A stretch of 64,000 nt of DNA from Polyangiaceae bacterium (GTDB taxonomy: Bacteria; Myxococcota_A; Polyangia; Polyangiales; Polyangiaceae): positions 1 to 64,000 of the forward strand of contig JADJYE010000014.1 in assembly GCA_016719945.1 (NCBI GenBank), given 5' to 3'. Below the pieces are notes generated by a model, which was not told the DNA's origin, ran no database searches, and saw nothing but the letters and a program-made list of their open reading frames with translations. Within the stretch, counting starts at the first letter, position 1. Every line of letters starts with the position of its first letter. The position numbers were made by a program, and so were the translations under genes. This document shows, piece by piece, positions 17,031 to 25,169 of the stretch.

Positions 17031-18836
17031 ATGAAGCACCAAGCCGACACCCCCAAGAAGCCCTCGAGACCGGGCCCGTGGTCCGCGGCCCCGGTCGTCG
17101 CCTTCCTCCTCGCTGCCCTCGGCGCGGGGGCAGCGGCCTACGCCGTCGGCTGCCGCACCTCTCCGGACGCTAGCGACGGAGAGACTCGCCGCGTCAGCGC
17201 CGTCGAGAGCGGCGCGAGCGCGGCCCCCGGCCGAGCGCCCGAGGCGGCTCGGGCGGACGCAGACGGCGCAGACGACGCGGCCGGCGAGCCCGCTCCGACC
17301 GCCACGAGCCAGGCTGAGGCCGAGGCTGCCCCCAAGCCGCTCGACGCTTCGTACGACGGCCCTCGGCTCGGCGCGATGGCGCTGCAGACGCCGATCTACC
17401 CGGAGCCTCGCTTCTCGGATCAGAGGCTCGGCTACATCCGTCAAGGCGGCAAGGTCCCCGTCGACCCGAAGCCGATCAAGAAGCCGAACTGCAAGGAGGG
17501 TTGGTACAAGCTCCTCGAGGGCGGCTACGTGTGCGGCAAGTACTCGACCCTCGACCTCGAGCACCCTCGCGTGAAGCTCGGGGTCAAGCAGCCCGACACC
17601 AAGACCACGGTGCCGTACCAGTACGCGTACAACCTGTACCACGGCACCCCGCTCTACAAGGCGCTGCCCACTCGCGAGGAGATGCTCAGGTATGAGCCTC
17701 ACCTCGCCGAGAAGGAGCGCGAGAAGGCGAAGAAGGCTGCCGCCGCCGAGGAGCCGCCCCCCGCCGCCGTCGATCCGTCGGCGACCGACGGCGACAGGCC
17801 CAAAGGGAAACATCCGAGCGAGGACGGCAACGTCCCCTCCTCCGACAACGTCGACGCGGCGGCCGCGGTCTCCGCCGTCTCCGCGATGGAAGGTGAGCCG
17901 GCCCCCACGCCCGAGGCCGAGCCCGCGAAGCCGTGGTGGCAGACGGGTGAGAAGAACCCCAACGTCTCCTTGTCCGACCTCGAGGCCGACGCCGACGGCA
18001 ATCTCTCGAAGAGGATGGTGAAGGGCTTCTTCATCGCGGTCGACAAGACGTTCGGTTGGAACAACCGCTACTGGTACCGAACCACCTCCGGCCTGCTCGC
18101 GCCGAGCGATCGAATGGTGATCAACAAGGCGCCCGAGACGAAGGGCATCGCCTTCCCCGAGGGGGCCCAGCACGTCTTTTTCGCCTTGTCCGACAAGGCG
18201 CAGAAGCTCGAGCTGTCGTCGGACGGCAAGAAGATGTCCAACAAGGGCAAGCTCGCGCGCTTCGCGGCCGTCGCGCTCACCGGCAAGCAGCTGGAGCTCG
18301 ACGACACCCTCCATTACGAGTCGACCGAGGGGTTCTGGGTGAAGGACGCCCACGGGACGCTGACCGAGCCCGGCAAGCGCCCCTCCGACGTGGGCCCGAC
18401 CGAGCGCTGGGTCGACGTGAACCTCTCGCGGCGCACGCTCGTGCTGTTCGAAGGTGACAAACCCGTGTACGCGGCGCTGGTGTCCCCCGGCAAGCGCTCG
18501 AAGAACAAGAAGAAGAACCACGCCACGCCCACCGGCGCTTGGCGAATCCGCGAGAAGCACATCGCCACCACGATGGACGGCGACGGCGCCGCGGGCGACC
18601 TGCCCTACTCCATCGAGGACGTGCCCTACGTCGCGTACTTCAAGGGCTCGTACGCGCTGCACGCCGCGTTCTGGCACAACAACTTCGGCCGAGAGATGAG
18701 CCACGGCTGCGTCAACCTCGCGCCGATCGACGCCCGCACCGTCTTCGATTTCGTGGAGCCTCGCGTGCCCGTCGGCTGGCACGGCGCCTTCGCGACCGAC
18801 TCGAAGAAGGGCAGCATGGTCGTCGTTCACGAGTGA
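17031..18836 (+). CDS. L,D-transpeptidase (YkuD domain) with long N-terminal extension
   Basis: The 601-residue protein begins with a short cytoplasmic stretch and a single hydrophobic segment (residues ~20-40) with Cys44 right after it, then an Ala/Glu/Pro-rich linker. A first domain (~105-190) resembles SH3-like cell-wall binding sequence; the C-terminal ~150 residues are the YkuD catalytic domain with the motif SHGCVNL, nucleophile Cys560, and upstream His in ALHAAFWH. The enzyme makes 3-3 peptidoglycan crosslinks or attaches proteins to peptidoglycan in the periplasm. A GTAGGAGG site precedes the ATG at 17031. The upstream open frame to 16725 is shadow sequence. Confidence 0.9.
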   Translation: MKHQADTPKKPSRPGPWSAAPVVAFLLAALGAGAAAYAVGCRTSPDASDGETRRVSAVESGASAAPGRAPEAARADADGADDAAGEPAPTATSQAEAEAAPKPLDASYDGPRLGAMALQTPIYPEPRFSDQRLGYIRQGGKVPVDPKPIKKPNCKEGWYKLLEGGYVCGKYSTLDLEHPRVKLGVKQPDTKTTVPYQYAYNLYHGTPLYKALPTREEMLRYEPHLAEKEREKAKKAAAAEEPPPAAVDPSATDGDRPKGKHPSEDGNVPSSDNVDAAAAVSAVSAMEGEPAPTPEAEPAKPWWQTGEKNPNVSLSDLEADADGNLSKRMVKGFFIAVDKTFGWNNRYWYRTTSGLLAPSDRMVINKAPETKGIAFPEGAQHVFFALSDKAQKLELSSDGKKMSNKGKLARFAAVALTGKQLELDDTLHYESTEGFWVKDAHGTLTEPGKRPSDVGPTERWVDVNLSRRTLVLFEGDKPVYAALVSPGKRSKNKKKNHATPTGAWRIREKHIATTMDGDGAAGDLPYSIEDVPYVAYFKGSYALHAAFWHNNFGREMSHGCVNLAPIDARTVFDFVEPRVPVGWHGAFATDSKKGSMVVVHE

Positions 18837-18865
18837 GGAGATCCGGCCTCCTGGCCCGACGGAGG

Positions 18866-18893
18866 TTGACACTCGCGGTGGGCTCGATAAGAG
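18866..18893 (+). promoter_or_regulatory. candidate sigma-70-type promoter
   Basis: A perfect TTGACA (18866-18871) is followed after 16 bases by TAAGAG (18888-18893), a weak -10. It lies in the 69-base gap before the TPR gene. The predicted transcription start would fall inside the palindrome that abuts the ATG. Confidence 0.45.
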
Positions 18894-18905
18894 CTAGCGC
18901 GCTAG
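18894..18905. promoter_or_regulatory. 12-bp perfect palindrome touching the start codon
   Basis: CTAGCGCGCTAG ends on the base before the ATG at 18906 and sits where the promoter above would start transcription. It has no room for a ribosome-binding site. It could be an operator or part of a leaderless message; it may also be chance in GC-rich DNA. Confidence 0.4.
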
Positions 18906-19901
18906 ATGGATCAGTTCTCGGCGCACCTCGATCGGGGATGGGAGCTCGTGCAGCGGGGCGACACGCGCGGCGCGGCGGCCTCGGCGCGCCGCGCGCTCGA
19001 GCTCGATCCCAACTCGCCGGAGGCGCACAACCTGCTGGGGTTCGTCGCGGCGATGGAGGGTGAGGGCGAGGAGGCGATCGAGGCCTACCAGCAGGCCATC
19101 GCGCTCGACGAGACCTACCTCGAGGCGATGCTCAACGCGGCCGAGGTGCTCATCGCTCCAATCGGAGATTTCGACCAAGCGATCCGCATGTGCGATCAGG
19201 CCCTCGATCTCGCCGAGGTCGACGAGGAGGTGATCGACGCGCTGCTGCTCAAGTTCGACGCGCTGATGGGCAAGGGAGAACGCGACGAAGCCAAGCGGGT
19301 GCTCGAGAAGGTCCCCGAGGGTCCGTACGAGAACCCCGGCCACCTCTTCCTGGTCGGGCGCGCATTCTACGAGATGGGCGACGTCGAGCGGGCGCGCGGT
19401 CTGATCGAGGCCTCGGCCGAGAAGGACCCTCGCCACCCCGAGGCGCACTACTACCTGGGCCTGATCAGGGACGAGCTGGGCGACTCGCGAGGCGCCACCG
19501 TGTCGTTCATGCGGTCGCGCGAGCTCGATTTGCTGCATTCGGCCCAGGAGGTCTTCGCGCACCTCAACCCCGTGCTGTACAAATACGTGAACGGCGCCGA
19601 CGTGTTCATCTCCGACGTCCCCGGCGTCGAGCTCGTGGCCGAGGGCGTCGATCCCCGCGCGCTCGTCATCCTCAACGGCTTCGACCCCGGCGACGGCGTG
19701 GAGCACGACTGGCGCGGAGATCGCAGCAGCAGGGCCGCGACCAAGGCCTCGCGCGTCTTCATCTATGCGCTGAACGTCGCGCGACAAGCAGGGCACACCA
19801 GCGCGATCGAGCAAGAGCTCGTCGGGGCGCTCGAGCGCGAGATCAGCGCGACCTTCCTAGAGCCCGAGCAACAAGACCGCGCCAAGAGCGAGCTGAACTG
19901 A
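18906..19901 (+). CDS. TPR protein with C-terminal degenerate metallopeptidase-like domain
   Basis: The 331-residue soluble protein has TPR-type helical repeats across residues ~5-195 (patterns such as GDTRGAAASARRALELDPNSPEAHNLLG and HPEAHYYLGLIRDELGD). The C-terminal ~120 residues read like the small zincin metallopeptidase family: a beta region with 'ISDVPGVELVAEG...ALVILNGF', then 'VFIYALNVARQAG' and a final helix. Where active members have HExxH this one has an ALEREI sequence, so it should not bind zinc. Probable role: protein-protein interaction or sensing rather than catalysis. The domain call is inference from pattern similarity. Confidence 0.75.
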   Translation: MDQFSAHLDRGWELVQRGDTRGAAASARRALELDPNSPEAHNLLGFVAAMEGEGEEAIEAYQQAIALDETYLEAMLNAAEVLIAPIGDFDQAIRMCDQALDLAEVDEEVIDALLLKFDALMGKGERDEAKRVLEKVPEGPYENPGHLFLVGRAFYEMGDVERARGLIEASAEKDPRHPEAHYYLGLIRDELGDSRGATVSFMRSRELDLLHSAQEVFAHLNPVLYKYVNGADVFISDVPGVELVAEGVDPRALVILNGFDPGDGVEHDWRGDRSSRAATKASRVFIYALNVARQAGHTSAIEQELVGALEREISATFLEPEQQDRAKSELN

Positions 19902-19904
19902 ACT

Positions 19905-21404
19905 TCAGCGAAAGACGGTGACCGTCGCGCTCACGCTCTGGTAGCGGGGCGCGAGGTCCATCCCGGCCTCGACGCCGTACGACAGCTCCGGGAGCAGGCC
20001 GAACACGTCGGTGGTGAACAGGTTGAGCAGCGCCCCGAACGTGAAGTGCTGGCGCCCGACGCCGCCGAACCGGCTCGGCTCGTAGTAGCTGCCCGCGCGC
20101 ACGACGAGCCGGTTCTCGACCGGCTCGGCCTCGACGCCGAAGCGCGGCGAGAAATTCGTCTCCGCGCCGGCCGAGCCGATGACGTCGCTGGCGCTCTGAT
20201 TGGTCTGGTTCTGCCCGAGGAACTTCTCGAAGCTCACGCCTCGCTCGACGGGGCCGCTGGCGACGAGCGCCAGCAGCAGCAGCAGCCGCTGGCGCGGGAG
20301 CGCCGCGTAGACGTCGTCCAGGCGACCGAGCTCGTAGCGCTCCTCTCGCTCGAGCCACGCGTCTTCTTGGGCCCGCAGGTCGGCCTCGCGCCGATCCAAG
20401 TCCGCGACCCGCTGCGAGCGACCCGCGCCCTCGGGCGCGAGCAGCAGATCGCGCTCGCGCTCGCGTAGCCGCTCGGCTCGGGCGCGAGCGACGCGACGCT
20501 CGGCCCAGTCGTCGGAGTCCTCCGGGTCGCGGAATGGGACGTTGAGCGGACGCGGGCCGACCTGGACCGCGACGCCGACCTCGACCTCCCAGGGCTGCAC
20601 CACGCGGCCCGGCAACACGAGATCGCCCGCCCGCAGCAGCCCATCTTGGGACGCAGGCGCGGACAGCAGCTGGGCTGACACAGGCGCGCGGTACGTCCCC
20701 CCGAACCGAAACGGGATGCCGTTGGGTCGAACGAGGACGCCCGCTTGCGGCCCGGCGCCGACGTAGAAGAAGTCGCCTCGCGGCGTGTCGAAGCCCATCG
20801 ACAGGGCGCGCGCGCCGGCGCCGAGGCAGAGCTGGCCCTCGACGAAATTCGCGGCGACCAGGGCGTGGTACCGCCCCACGACGACCGCGGTCTCGACGCC
20901 CGACTCGTCCGCCACCTGGTAAGTCGACACGTCGCCGATCATGCCGGCCCCAAACCGGCCGACCTGCAGGTTCACCCCGCCCGTCACGTGCACGAAGTCG
21001 GAGTATTCGGCGTCCAGATCGCCGCTGTTGTCGAAGTCGTTGTTGTCGAACAAGTCGAGCGGGATCGAGAAGGAGCCGGACAGGTCGAGCTCGATGTGCC
21101 GCAGCCCGTGGGTCTCGCGGACCGCGGGGGCGGCCGCGTTGGCGACGAGCCCGGAGATCTCCTCCGCGTAGCCGGCGTAGGAGCCGCCGAGCGACTCCAC
21201 CCGGATGGGCAACAGCAGCGGCCCCTGGAAGAGGTCGATCTGGTAGTCGTTCGACGGCAGAGGATCGGCCGCGACGGGGCCGGCCGCGCATAGCACCGCC
21301 GCGGCGCAAGCCGCGGTGAGCCCCGCCCTGAAGCGAGCGGGGGCCGTGCAGGGTCCGGCGGTCAAAGCCCGCGCAGAGTAGGGTCTCGCCGTTTCGCGCG
21401 GCAA
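19905..21404 (-). CDS. outer-membrane beta-barrel protein, FadL/PorV-like N-terminus
   Basis: The frame encodes 499 residues with a signal peptide (Ala/Cys-rich h-region ending AAGPVAA). Right after it, LGGSYAGYAEEISGLVANAA resembles the conserved start of FadL/UPF0164-type barrels (GGAYVALADDVSALYWNPA). Beta strands alternate through most of the protein, interrupted by a charged helical insert (about residues 300-370, Arg/Glu-rich coiled coil). It ends in VTVFR. A TTG at 21365 may be the true start, giving a shorter signal peptide. Three bases separate its end from the convergent TPR gene. Ligand unknown. Confidence 0.65.
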   Translation of the reverse strand: MPRETARPYSARALTAGPCTAPARFRAGLTAACAAAVLCAAGPVAADPLPSNDYQIDLFQGPLLLPIRVESLGGSYAGYAEEISGLVANAAAPAVRETHGLRHIELDLSGSFSIPLDLFDNNDFDNSGDLDAEYSDFVHVTGGVNLQVGRFGAGMIGDVSTYQVADESGVETAVVVGRYHALVAANFVEGQLCLGAGARALSMGFDTPRGDFFYVGAGPQAGVLVRPNGIPFRFGGTYRAPVSAQLLSAPASQDGLLRAGDLVLPGRVVQPWEVEVGVAVQVGPRPLNVPFRDPEDSDDWAERRVARARAERLRERERDLLLAPEGAGRSQRVADLDRREADLRAQEDAWLEREERYELGRLDDVYAALPRQRLLLLLALVASGPVERGVSFEKFLGQNQTNQSASDVIGSAGAETNFSPRFGVEAEPVENRLVVRAGSYYEPSRFGGVGRQHFTFGALLNLFTTDVFGLLPELSYGVEAGMDLAPRYQSVSATVTVFR

Positions 21405-21435
21405 GCCGCGGTCGCGCCTCGAATGTGCGGGCCGA

Positions 21436-21459
21436 TCCGCTCGGACGGAGCCGAGCGGA
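21436..21459. promoter_or_regulatory. inverted repeat in divergent intergenic region
   Basis: TCCGCTCGG and CCGAGCGGA, nine bases each, face each other across a six-base loop between the divergent outer-membrane-protein and membrane-protein genes. An operator or an RNA hairpin are both possible. Confidence 0.35.
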
Positions 21460-21505
21460 CGAATACTTCTCGACGTCTCGGCGGGGCGATGGGAGAAGGC
21501 CGACG

Positions 21506-21970
21506 GTGCCCGAGGCCACCCCTCCGACCGACGCCACCGCCCTCACCCCGGGCGAGAAGAAGCGAGCGCGCCGCCTCGCCGCGATCGTGTTTCTCGGGCT
21601 GGTCGTGACCTGGGTGTGCGGAGTGACCGCGCAGATCGTCCGCCAAGCCCTGTGGCCCGAGGTCCTCCCCACGCCTTACGCGACCTGCTCGGAGGGTCTG
21701 TCGGCGCTGGGGCTCGCCCTCGACCGGGCCCGCGCCGACGCGGAAGGCGACCTCGATCCCGACTCGGCCCTCGCGCGGTTCCGCAACGCGCTCGGGCCGG
21801 AGTGGGGCTTGCTGAGCGCGGTCCGCGAGTCCTGCCAGAAAGACAACCGGATAGGCAGTCTCGACGCCTTGGAGCGGCTCCGCTATGCGGAGGAGCACGC
21901 GGTGCGCCGCGAGGCCGCGAGCCTCGCCGCGCTCCGCAGGCAGGTCGCCAAGGACATCGCGCCCCGGTGA
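21506..21970 (+). CDS. single-pass membrane protein, hypothetical
   Basis: From the GTG at 21506, preceded by GGGAGAAGG, the protein has 154 residues: a short cytoplasmic part, one transmembrane helix (residues ~23-45), then an extracytoplasmic helical domain with two Cys (in YATCSEGL and ESCQKDN) that may pair. No family recognised. An upstream start at 21425 would overlap the inverted repeat and is less likely. It is followed after 17 bases by the RNA helicase gene. Confidence 0.6.
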   Translation: MPEATPPTDATALTPGEKKRARRLAAIVFLGLVVTWVCGVTAQIVRQALWPEVLPTPYATCSEGLSALGLALDRARADAEGDLDPDSALARFRNALGPEWGLLSAVRESCQKDNRIGSLDALERLRYAEEHAVRREAASLAALRRQVAKDIAPR

Positions 21971-21987
21971 ACCACCGCTTGATAGCC

Positions 21988-24441
21988 ATGACTGGATCCC
22001 CCGTGAACGAACCCGCAGCCGTCGAATCGTCCGCCGCCCCCGAGCAAGAGAGGCCCGAGCCGCCTCGCCCCACCTTCGATCTCCTCCCGCTGTCGGACGA
22101 GGTGCGGCGCGCGCTGGCGGAGATGGCCTACGTGCACCCGACCCCCGTGCAGCTCGCGGTGTGGGACCCCGCGACGCGCGGCAAGGACGCGGTCGTCCAG
22201 GCCCGAACGGGCACGGGGAAGACGGCGAGCTTCGGCCTGCCCCTCATCGACCACGTCATCAAGCGCTCGATCGAGGGCGTGCAGGCGCTGGTCCTGTGTC
22301 CGACCCGCGAGCTCGCCGTGCAGGTCAGCACCGAGATCGATCGCCTCGCCACCTACAAGGGCACCAAGTCGATCGCGATCTACGGCGGCGCCTCGATGGA
22401 GCGCCAGGTCTCGGCGCTCGAAGAGGGCGCGCAGCTCGTGGTGGGGACGCCCGGCCGCGTCCTCGATCATATCCGGCGCGGCACCCTCTCGACCTCGCAC
22501 ATCCGCATGCTCGTCCTCGACGAAGCCGACGAGATGCTCTCGATGGGCTTCGAGCGCGAGCTCACGCAGATCCTCGAGAAGCTCCCGGCGAGCCGGCAGA
22601 CGTTGCTGTTCTCCGCGACCGTCCCGCCGGACATCGATCGCATCGCGCGCTCGCGGCTGAAGGAGCCCGAGTTCATCACGCTGAGCGGAGACGCCATCGG
22701 CGCGCTGTCGATCCAGCACTACACGTACCTCGTCCCTGGAGACAAGGTCGGGGCCTTGGTCCAGATCATCGAGACCGAGAACCCGGAGAGCGCGATCGTG
22801 TTCTGCAACACGAAGGATCAGACCGAGGCGGTCGCCTCGGCGCTCCAGACCCGCGGCTACGACGCGGACTGGCTCAACGGAGATCTCGCGCAGTCGGAGC
22901 GCGAGAGCGTCATGGCGCGCACCCGAGCGGGGAAGCTGCGCTTCCTCGTCGCTACCGACGTCGCGGCCCGCGGGATCGACATCTCGCACCTCACGCACGT
23001 CATCAACTTCGACTTCCCGCAGGACGCGGAGTCGTACGTCCACCGCACGGGCCGCACGGGCCGCGCAGGACGAACCGGCACGGCCATCTCGCTCATCTTG
23101 CCGCAGGACATCGGCGGTCTCTACCTGCTGCGCCTGACGTACAAGATCCGGCCGATCGAGCGCATCGTTCCGAGCGCGACCGAGCTCAAGACGCGCGCCG
23201 AGGCGGACCTGGTCGCGATGCTGGCGGAGGCGCTGTTGCCCCGCGGGACGCACGAAGACGATCGTGCGCTCGCCCGCCGCCTGCTCACCCACGATCAGGT
23301 CGAGGGCATCCTCTCCGGCTTGCTGCGCGAGTACCTCGGCGTGCGTCCGACGGCTCAGAGCGAGGCGAGCGACGCGCGGCGAAAGACGACCCGCCGAGCG
23401 ACCCTGAGGACGCGGGACGACCGTCGAGACAACGGACGCCCGCTCGATGCGCCCGCGGCGGAGTCATCGGCCGCGGCTCGAGTCGAGCCGACCGGCGCCG
23501 CCGGCGCCGCCCCGCCCGCCGTCACCCCCGCCGGCGCCACGCCCACCGAGCCCCGCCCCGAGGGGCGCGGCTTCGAAGGCCGCCGGGAGCACGGCCGCGA
23601 TCGGCCGCGGGACCGTGACCGTGACCGTGACCGCGATCGTGGCCCTCGCGAACGCCGTGAGCCCTTCGGGGGTCGCCGAGAAGGGCGGCCGAACGACGAC
23701 CTGCCCGCCGTCACCGTCGCGGACGCATCGGCTGCTCCTGCCGCGGTCGCTGCTCCTGCCGCGGTCGCTGCTCCTGCCGCGGTCGCTGCTCCTGCCGCGG
23801 TCGCTGCTCCTGCCGCGGTCGCTGCTCCTGCCGTCGCTGCACCTGCCGCAGGGGTGGCTGCTCCCGCGCCCACGGGCGAGTCGACCGGGCGGCGAGACGA
23901 CCGGTCCGAGCGGCGCGGCTTCGAGCGAAGAGACGATCGCCGGCCGGGCGAGCGACGCCGGGAAGAGCGCCGCCCCTCCGAAGCCTCCGGCTTCGTCGAC
24001 TGGACCCCCCCCCAGGAAGATGGCGACGACGAGCCCCTCATCCCCTCGAAGAGCGGCCGCGACGTCCGCCCGAGACCCGCCGCCGCGGCCGAGGTCAAGC
24101 GTGCCGAGCCCGCTCCGCGAGCCAGCGAGGCGCTCCCGGTGTTCGGTGACGATGTCGCTTACGTGGAGCTGTTCATGGGCATCGGCCGCCGAGACGGCAC
24201 CCGCGCACAAGACCTGCTCCGTTCGCTCGTCGAGCAGGGCGGCGTCGACAAGGACCACATCCGCAGGATCCGGGTCCGTGACCGGCACGCGTTCGTGGCC
24301 ATTCGCAAAGATCAGGCCGAGCAGGCCATCGTACGCTTGAACGGCTCGGAGATCGCGGGGAAGGCCGCTGTCGTCGTCGAGCTCGCGCGAGAGCGCGCTG
24401 GCACCGACGACGCGATCGCCGAGGCGCCGGCCGAGGGCTGA
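21988..24441 (+). CDS. deaD: DEAD-box RNA helicase, DeaD/CsdA type
   Basis: ATP-dependent RNA unwinding; DeaD-type helicases help ribosome assembly and RNA decay, often in the cold. The 817-residue protein has the full motif set: ARTGTGKT (I), PTRELAVQ (Ia), TPGR (Ib), DEAD (II), SAT (III), VATDVAARGID (V) and HRTGRTGRAGRTG (VI). After the helicase core (to about residue 430) comes a DeaD-type middle region, then a long Arg/Asp- and Ala/Pro-rich disordered segment (~460-720) containing an AAPAAV tandem repeat. The C-terminal ~90 residues are a DbpA-like RNA-binding domain (YVELFMGIGRRDG...). The gene symbol follows domain architecture only. ATG at 21988 chosen because the N-terminus then fits; the longer frame upstream is shadow. 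Confidence 0.93.
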   Translation: MTGSPVNEPAAVESSAAPEQERPEPPRPTFDLLPLSDEVRRALAEMAYVHPTPVQLAVWDPATRGKDAVVQARTGTGKTASFGLPLIDHVIKRSIEGVQALVLCPTRELAVQVSTEIDRLATYKGTKSIAIYGGASMERQVSALEEGAQLVVGTPGRVLDHIRRGTLSTSHIRMLVLDEADEMLSMGFERELTQILEKLPASRQTLLFSATVPPDIDRIARSRLKEPEFITLSGDAIGALSIQHYTYLVPGDKVGALVQIIETENPESAIVFCNTKDQTEAVASALQTRGYDADWLNGDLAQSERESVMARTRAGKLRFLVATDVAARGIDISHLTHVINFDFPQDAESYVHRTGRTGRAGRTGTAISLILPQDIGGLYLLRLTYKIRPIERIVPSATELKTRAEADLVAMLAEALLPRGTHEDDRALARRLLTHDQVEGILSGLLREYLGVRPTAQSEASDARRKTTRRATLRTRDDRRDNGRPLDAPAAESSAAARVEPTGAAGAAPPAVTPAGATPTEPRPEGRGFEGRREHGRDRPRDRDRDRDRDRGPRERREPFGGRREGRPNDDLPAVTVADASAAPAAVAAPAAVAAPAAVAAPAAVAAPAAVAAPAVAAPAAGVAAPAPTGESTGRRDDRSERRGFERRDDRRPGERRREERRPSEASGFVDWTPPQEDGDDEPLIPSKSGRDVRPRPAAAAEVKRAEPAPRASEALPVFGDDVAYVELFMGIGRRDGTRAQDLLRSLVEQGGVDKDHIRRIRVRDRHAFVAIRKDQAEQAIVRLNGSEIAGKAAVVVELARERAGTDDAIAEAPAEG
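23731..23820 (+). repeat. 18-bp tandem repeat inside deaD
   Basis: Five perfect tandem copies of an 18-base unit (gctgctcctgccgcggtc), then a degenerate sixth, encode AAPAAV repeats in the disordered linker of the helicase. In-frame units mean copy number can change without breaking the gene. Confidence 0.95.
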
Positions 24442-24486
24442 CGAACGACCTCGACGGATCGGCGCCCGTCCGTTATCAAAAACGGG

Positions 24487-25101
24487 ATGCGGGCGCCCTA
24501 CGACCTCGAAGCGATGATGCGCGACGTCGCGCGCGCTTTGTGGGCGGGAGAGTCTGCGCTGGAGCTGGTCGGCACGCTCGTGCTCCTGGCGCGCGAGGCC
24601 GAGGAGGGCTCGACGGTGTGGCGCTTCGCGCACCGCGAGCTGGCGCTCGCGGTGGCCGAGACGGACCCCTGGCGGGCGTCGCTGGTCTCGCGACGCCTGC
24701 TGGAGCTCTCCCCCAACGACCACGTCGGCTGGGCGACGCTCGCGCTCGCTCAGTCCCTGCTCGGTAACCTCGCCTACGCCGTGCGCTGCTACGAGCGAGC
24801 GATCGCCCTCTCTCCGCACCAACCTCGGTACGCGCACAACCTCGGTCACCTCTACGATGTCGCCCTCGACGACCCCGAGAAGGCCCTGCCGCTGCTCGAG
24901 CGGGCGCACCGCGCGGAGCCGCGCTGCTCTCACGTGGCATCCAGCTACGCGCACGCGCTCGGCCGCGCCGGGCGCCCCGAGGACGCGCTGCTGGTGCTGC
25001 GCGGCGCGCTGCGAGACGGAGCGACGCGAGACCAGGCCGCGCTGCTTCGCTGGCTCGAGCAACAAGCCCAGCCCACGCGGCGCGCCAGCGCCCACCCCTG
25101 A
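24487..25101 (+). CDS. TPR-repeat protein
   Basis: The 204-residue soluble protein has TPR-like helical hairpins in residues ~60-180, for example AYAVRCYERAIALSPHQPRYAHNLGHLYD and EDALLVLRGALRDG. No signal peptide. TPR proteins act as scaffolds; the partner is unknown. It follows the helicase gene by 45 bases on the same strand. Confidence 0.8.
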   Translation: MRAPYDLEAMMRDVARALWAGESALELVGTLVLLAREAEEGSTVWRFAHRELALAVAETDPWRASLVSRRLLELSPNDHVGWATLALAQSLLGNLAYAVRCYERAIALSPHQPRYAHNLGHLYDVALDDPEKALPLLERAHRAEPRCSHVASSYAHALGRAGRPEDALLVLRGALRDGATRDQAALLRWLEQQAQPTRRASAHP

Positions 25102-25169
25102 ATCGCAGAGCCTCGGCCGCGAGGCCGTTCCTCGTTGCCGCGCGTCCACACCAAGGACAAGCGTTCGAG

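Noticed and set aside
14584..17034. 816-codon open frame on the plus strand across two minus-strand genes and a divergent region
   Set aside because: Its composition is that of an antisense shadow (Arg/Gly/Leu-rich, no domain, no signal) and the minus-strand genes have clear start sites and family-like sequence.
16743..18872. 709-codon minus-strand frame opposite the L,D-transpeptidase
   Set aside because: The opposite strand has the HGCVNL catalytic motif and a ribosome-binding site; the antisense product is low-complexity Arg/Leu/Val sequence.
23731..23850. Tandem repeats in deaD as a CRISPR array
   Set aside because: Units are contiguous, without spacers, in frame, and lie inside a coding sequence with no cas genes nearby.
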